A stretch of DNA of 64,000 nt from Mesostigma viride (lineage: Eukaryota > Streptophyta > Mesostigmatophyceae > Mesostigmatales > Mesostigmataceae), in NCBI GenBank assembly GCA_009746045.1, contig RPFO01001805.1, positions 26,814-90,813 of the forward strand, read 5' to 3'. The number at the start of each line of letters is the position of its first letter. Position 1 is the stretch's first letter. The translations under genes and the position numbers were made by a program. The notes beneath the pieces are model-generated. The model was given only the letters and a program-made list of their open reading frames with translations, did not search any database and had not been told where the DNA came from. Positions 63,567-64,000 of the stretch are shown here, piece by piece.

Positions 63567-64000
63567 GTGCACACAATCCCACCCGTCTATTCTATCTAGT
63601 AACAAACAATCTACTAGTCTATCTTATCTAGCTAGAGTGTGCCAGACCCTAGGAGTCTTGCCTAGATATATACTCTAGTAGATATGCTCTAGTTGTCTCA
63701 CATCATTGTCTCACTTAATAATTAATATGTGTAATGCACGTAGTTTCACAATAATGACCAACTAGTGGCCGGAGTACCTGTTCACGTGCCCCGTTGAGGG
63801 CTTATATATATCGTCAGGCAAGAAGAACCATTTATCAAGGAGACAATGCAACAACCACGAGCCAGATAATTTATACCAAGTCCTCAATTTGCATGATTTT
63901 TCAATTGCTCCTTATCCAATTACAATTTACAACACATACGCATGAATCATAGAGTTCGTGTGCTACAACGCAGACAGTTCTGGCGCTCCGTCGTCATCTG
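63567..64000. other. Non-coding end of the window
   Basis: AT-rich, with CTAGTAGATAT-type repeats and another TATCAAGGAGACAA end motif at about 63,834. No gene seen. Confidence 0.4.

Overview
The window looks like nuclear DNA of a eukaryote, most likely an alga or another protist. The evidence is two genes split by canonical GT-AG introns, AATAAA-type 3' signals, an LTR retrotransposon with a 5-bp target duplication, a LINE, DNA transposons with TTAA and TA target sites, and large minisatellites. There are no bacterial operons. I cannot name the species. A Ty3-type retrotransposon carrying a cytosine methyltransferase would fit groups where such elements have been described (I recall dinoflagellates and a charophyte alga), but that is recall, not proof.

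Region 1 (about 1-18,486) is a compact gene island: a tRNA gene, eleven or twelve mostly intronless genes on both strands, and short intergenic regions. Many products are cysteine-rich zinc-binding proteins or carry acidic low-complexity tails. They include a CX9CX10CX2H mini-protein, an HNH nuclease with CxHG zinc repeats, a protein with a TPV/LPGR module, and a RING plus TRAF-type finger protein. The set resembles an endogenised nucleocytoplasmic giant virus or a virus-derived gene cluster. I see no capsid, DNA polymerase or packaging ATPase gene, so this stays an inference. Divergent promoters in the island carry repeated eukaryotic-style sites (TTTCCCGC, TGAGTCA, CCAAT, perfect heat-shock elements). 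Convergent gene pairs are separated by large hairpins; one is a 137-bp inverted repeat around nine or so 49-bp repeats. A very young non-autonomous LTR element (2,233-4,300) sits inside the island.

Region 2 (18,487-29,274) and region 5 (51,280-62,315) are two nearly identical copies, in opposite orientation, of one large Ty3/gypsy-type element. Its polyprotein order is Gag with CCHC knuckle, protease, DNA cytosine-5 methyltransferase, reverse transcriptase, RNase H, integrase and a C-terminal PHD finger. Copy A is truncated at its 5' end and its 3' end is split by a 1.77-kb insertion and a 3.0-kb TTAA-flanked DNA transposon. Copy B is 11.0 kb and bounded by a TGGC duplication. Each copy has frameshifts where the other is open, so the parent element very probably encoded one protein of about 2,680 residues.

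Region 3 (29,275-41,970) holds an orphan Gag remnant, dispersed SINE-like repeats, truncated LINE copies, one probable host gene (a secretory glycosyltransferase resembling alpha-1,6-fucosyltransferases, 36,311-39,289) and minisatellites. Region 4 (about 41,971-50,985) is a long LINE on the minus strand with 168-bp promoter-like monomers, ORF1, and ORF2 (AP endonuclease plus RT) joined by an ATGA stop-start overlap. A 3.4-kb TA-flanked DNA transposon with 38-bp inverted ends is inserted in ORF1. The last 1.7 kb is repeat-rich with no clear gene.

A caution applies throughout. Many frames are broken by single bases, often in homopolymers, so some 'pseudogenes' may be assembly errors.
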